Source: Brumimicrobium sp964346075
GTDB taxonomy: Bacteria > Bacteroidota > Bacteroidia > Flavobacteriales_D > Crocinitomicaceae
Direction: 5' to 3'
Assembly: GCA_964346075.1 (NCBI GenBank)
Contig: CAYFTH010000022.1
Span: 1-34,034, forward strand
DNA: 34,034 bases
The notes below the pieces were generated by a model. The model worked only from the letters and a program-made list of their open reading frames with translations, made no database searches and was not told the origin of the DNA. Numbering within the stretch: position 1 is the first letter of the stretch; each line of letters opens with the position of its first letter. A program made the translations under genes and the position numbers. Below are positions 32,824 to 34,034 of this stretch, in pieces.

Positions 32824-34034
32824 TTAACGAATTACTGAAACATGGCCCGTGTAGAGTTGTTCGTCGCCATTAAGATCAATGATTTTGACTTGCCAAATGT
32901 ATACACCATCGCGCACTGTTTCGCCCGTATAGCTTCCGTCCCAATATTCAGTCGGGTCTTGCGCATTGAAGATCTCTTCCCCCCAACGGTTAAATATCCG
33001 CATTTCAGCATGTTTGGAACCAGTAACCTCCCATTTAAATACATCATTTTTACCATCGTTGTTAGGAGTAAAGCTATTGGGAACATATAAGTTGAGTTGA
33101 TCTTTGACCCGCACCGCGCGACGCGTTGTGTCAAGACAACCATATTCGTTTGAGATAAACTGAGTGATAAAGAATTCTCCCGGTCCATTAAAAGTGTGAT
33201 TGAAGTTGGGTGCGTTATAGTAATTGCCATCGCTCAATTCATATTCCCAACTGTTCGCTCCGTTAGATTCATCTGTGACTTCAATGACAGGGTCTGTAAT
33301 CGAAACAATAGAAGGACTGGCGTCGAAACCAGCTTGTGGTTTCGGAAATACTTCGATTGTAATAGAACTATCGTTGATAAATTGGCAGTCGGTATCTGTT
33401 GAGATAGTTAGCGAAACGTTGTAAGTACCCGTCGAATCAAATAAATGAGTAGGTGTTTGTTGGAAAGATGTAGAACCATCATCAAAATTCCAGGAATAAT
33501 TTGTGATATTCGCGCCATTCAAAGAACTTTGGTTATCAAACAGCACCTCCACAGGAGCACAACCGACGCTGTTTTCAATGGCAATCTGAAAATCTATGAT
33601 AGGGAGTAATTCAGCTATCTTTTGAATGGTATCATTACATCCTTGGTCAGATGTAACGATGAGTTGAACATCGTGTTGCGCTGTATAATTTGAGAAGGTG
33701 TAATTTGGGTTTTGATCATTACTTGTATTGCCATTTTCGAACTGCCATTCCCAATTCGCGATATTCCCGCTGTTTAAGGTGGACAAATCAGAAAAGCTGG
33801 TAGCTTCACCATAACACACATTGTTTGAAGCAAAATTTGCCACTGGTGTAGGGTGTACCTCAACTGTATTTACTATGGTATCGGGGCACCCGGCCAGATT
33901 TTGTACAATGAGACGGACGTTGTAGCTTCCGGGGGAGTTAAAGGTATGTGTGGGGTTCTGGTTGCTCGATGTCGTGCCGTCATCAAAATCCCAAAACCAA
34001 TCAGTCGTATTTCCTGTTGAGGTATTCGTAAATA
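32824..34034 (-). CDS. PKD-repeat protein with type B T9SS (gliding-motility-type) C-terminal domain, 5' end cut by window edge
   Basis: The open frame continues without a stop to the right window edge, so this is the C-terminal 400 or so residues of a longer protein. Visible are several PKD-type units, each with a WxFDDGxTS-like core (WFWDFDDGTTSSNQNPTHTF at the edge, WEWQFENGNTSNDQNPNYTF, SWNFDDGSTSFQQTPTHLF) and paired cysteines. The last about 85 residues form the type B sorting domain, with LYVPNSFTPNNDGKNDVFKW, RIFNRWGEEIFNA and YWDGSYTGETVRDGVYIWQV. Such domains direct export by the type IX system and retention at the cell surface, often in gliding bacteria. A GTG at 33841-33843 is an internal codon, not the start. 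Confidence 0.9.
   Translation of the reverse strand, partial: FTNTSTGNTTDWFWDFDDGTTSSNQNPTHTFNSPGSYNVRLIVQNLAGCPDTIVNTVEVHPTPVANFASNNVCYGEATSFSDLSTLNSGNIANWEWQFENGNTSNDQNPNYTFSNYTAQHDVQLIVTSDQGCNDTIQKIAELLPIIDFQIAIENSVGCAPVEVLFDNQSSLNGANITNYSWNFDDGSTSFQQTPTHLFDSTGTYNVSLTISTDTDCQFINDSSITIEVFPKPQAGFDASPSIVSITDPVIEVTDESNGANSWEYELSDGNYYNAPNFNHTFNGPGEFFITQFISNEYGCLDTTRRAVRVKDQLNLYVPNSFTPNNDGKNDVFKWEVTGSKHAEMRIFNRWGEEIFNAQDPTEYWDGSYTGETVRDGVYIWQVKIIDLNGDEQLYTGHVSVIR

Overview
The window reads as chromosomal DNA of a Bacteroidota bacterium, probably Flavobacteriales or a close relative. Three things support this: two proteins end in type A type IX secretion system (T9SS) sorting domains and a third in a type B (gliding-motility-type) domain; many genes are preceded by the Bacteroidota -7 box TAnnTTTG; and several proteins have their best-known relatives in that phylum (MnmD, a TPR/LuxR-type membrane regulator, a dnaB-linked 'asparagine synthetase B'-named protein, short monofunctional LysC). 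I saw no rRNA, tRNA, CRISPR array, prophage or intact insertion sequence.

Layout, left to right. 1-3.6 kb (minus strand): 5'-proximal part of a PiT phosphate permease, an unrecognised membrane protein, a TPR lipoprotein, and mnmD for tRNA wobble-uridine modification. 3.8-7.1 kb (plus): replicative helicase dnaB, a secreted amidotransferase-fold protein and a small four-helix membrane protein. 7.1-9.7 kb (minus): a TPR/transmembrane/HTH regulator behind tsaB. 9.8-17.2 kb: metK (plus), a UPF1-like SF1 helicase (minus), a CPA-type cation/proton antiporter (plus), then accD, fbaA and a SRPBCC protein (minus). 17.4-21.4 kb (minus): the 2-oxoglutarate dehydrogenase operon sucA-sucB.

21.8-34.0 kb is the accessory-looking half. 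It carries a 911-aa T9SS protein with three almost identical 300-bp tandem repeats, a helical protein of unknown function divergent from lysC, a 70-codon remnant of an AAA/DUF4143 ATPase directly behind lysC, a cluster of three TTYA-loop hairpins resembling REP elements, an 872-aa T9SS protein with five 222-bp HYR-like repeats preceded by a small exported protein, a D-2-hydroxyacid dehydrogenase, an esterase lipoprotein, another small exported protein, and the 3' part of a PKD-repeat protein with a type B T9SS domain that runs off the window.

Most genes are housekeeping: replication, tRNA modification, methyl-donor synthesis, TCA cycle, glycolysis, lipid and amino-acid synthesis. Convergent pairs are separated by compact, apparently bidirectional terminators. 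I do not see a convincing new multi-gene system. The points most worth checking are the REP-like hairpins with the ATPase remnant, the dnaB-linked amidotransferase-like protein that carries a doubtful name, the recently expanded repeats in the surface proteins, and the lysC-divergent gene without a normal start codon.
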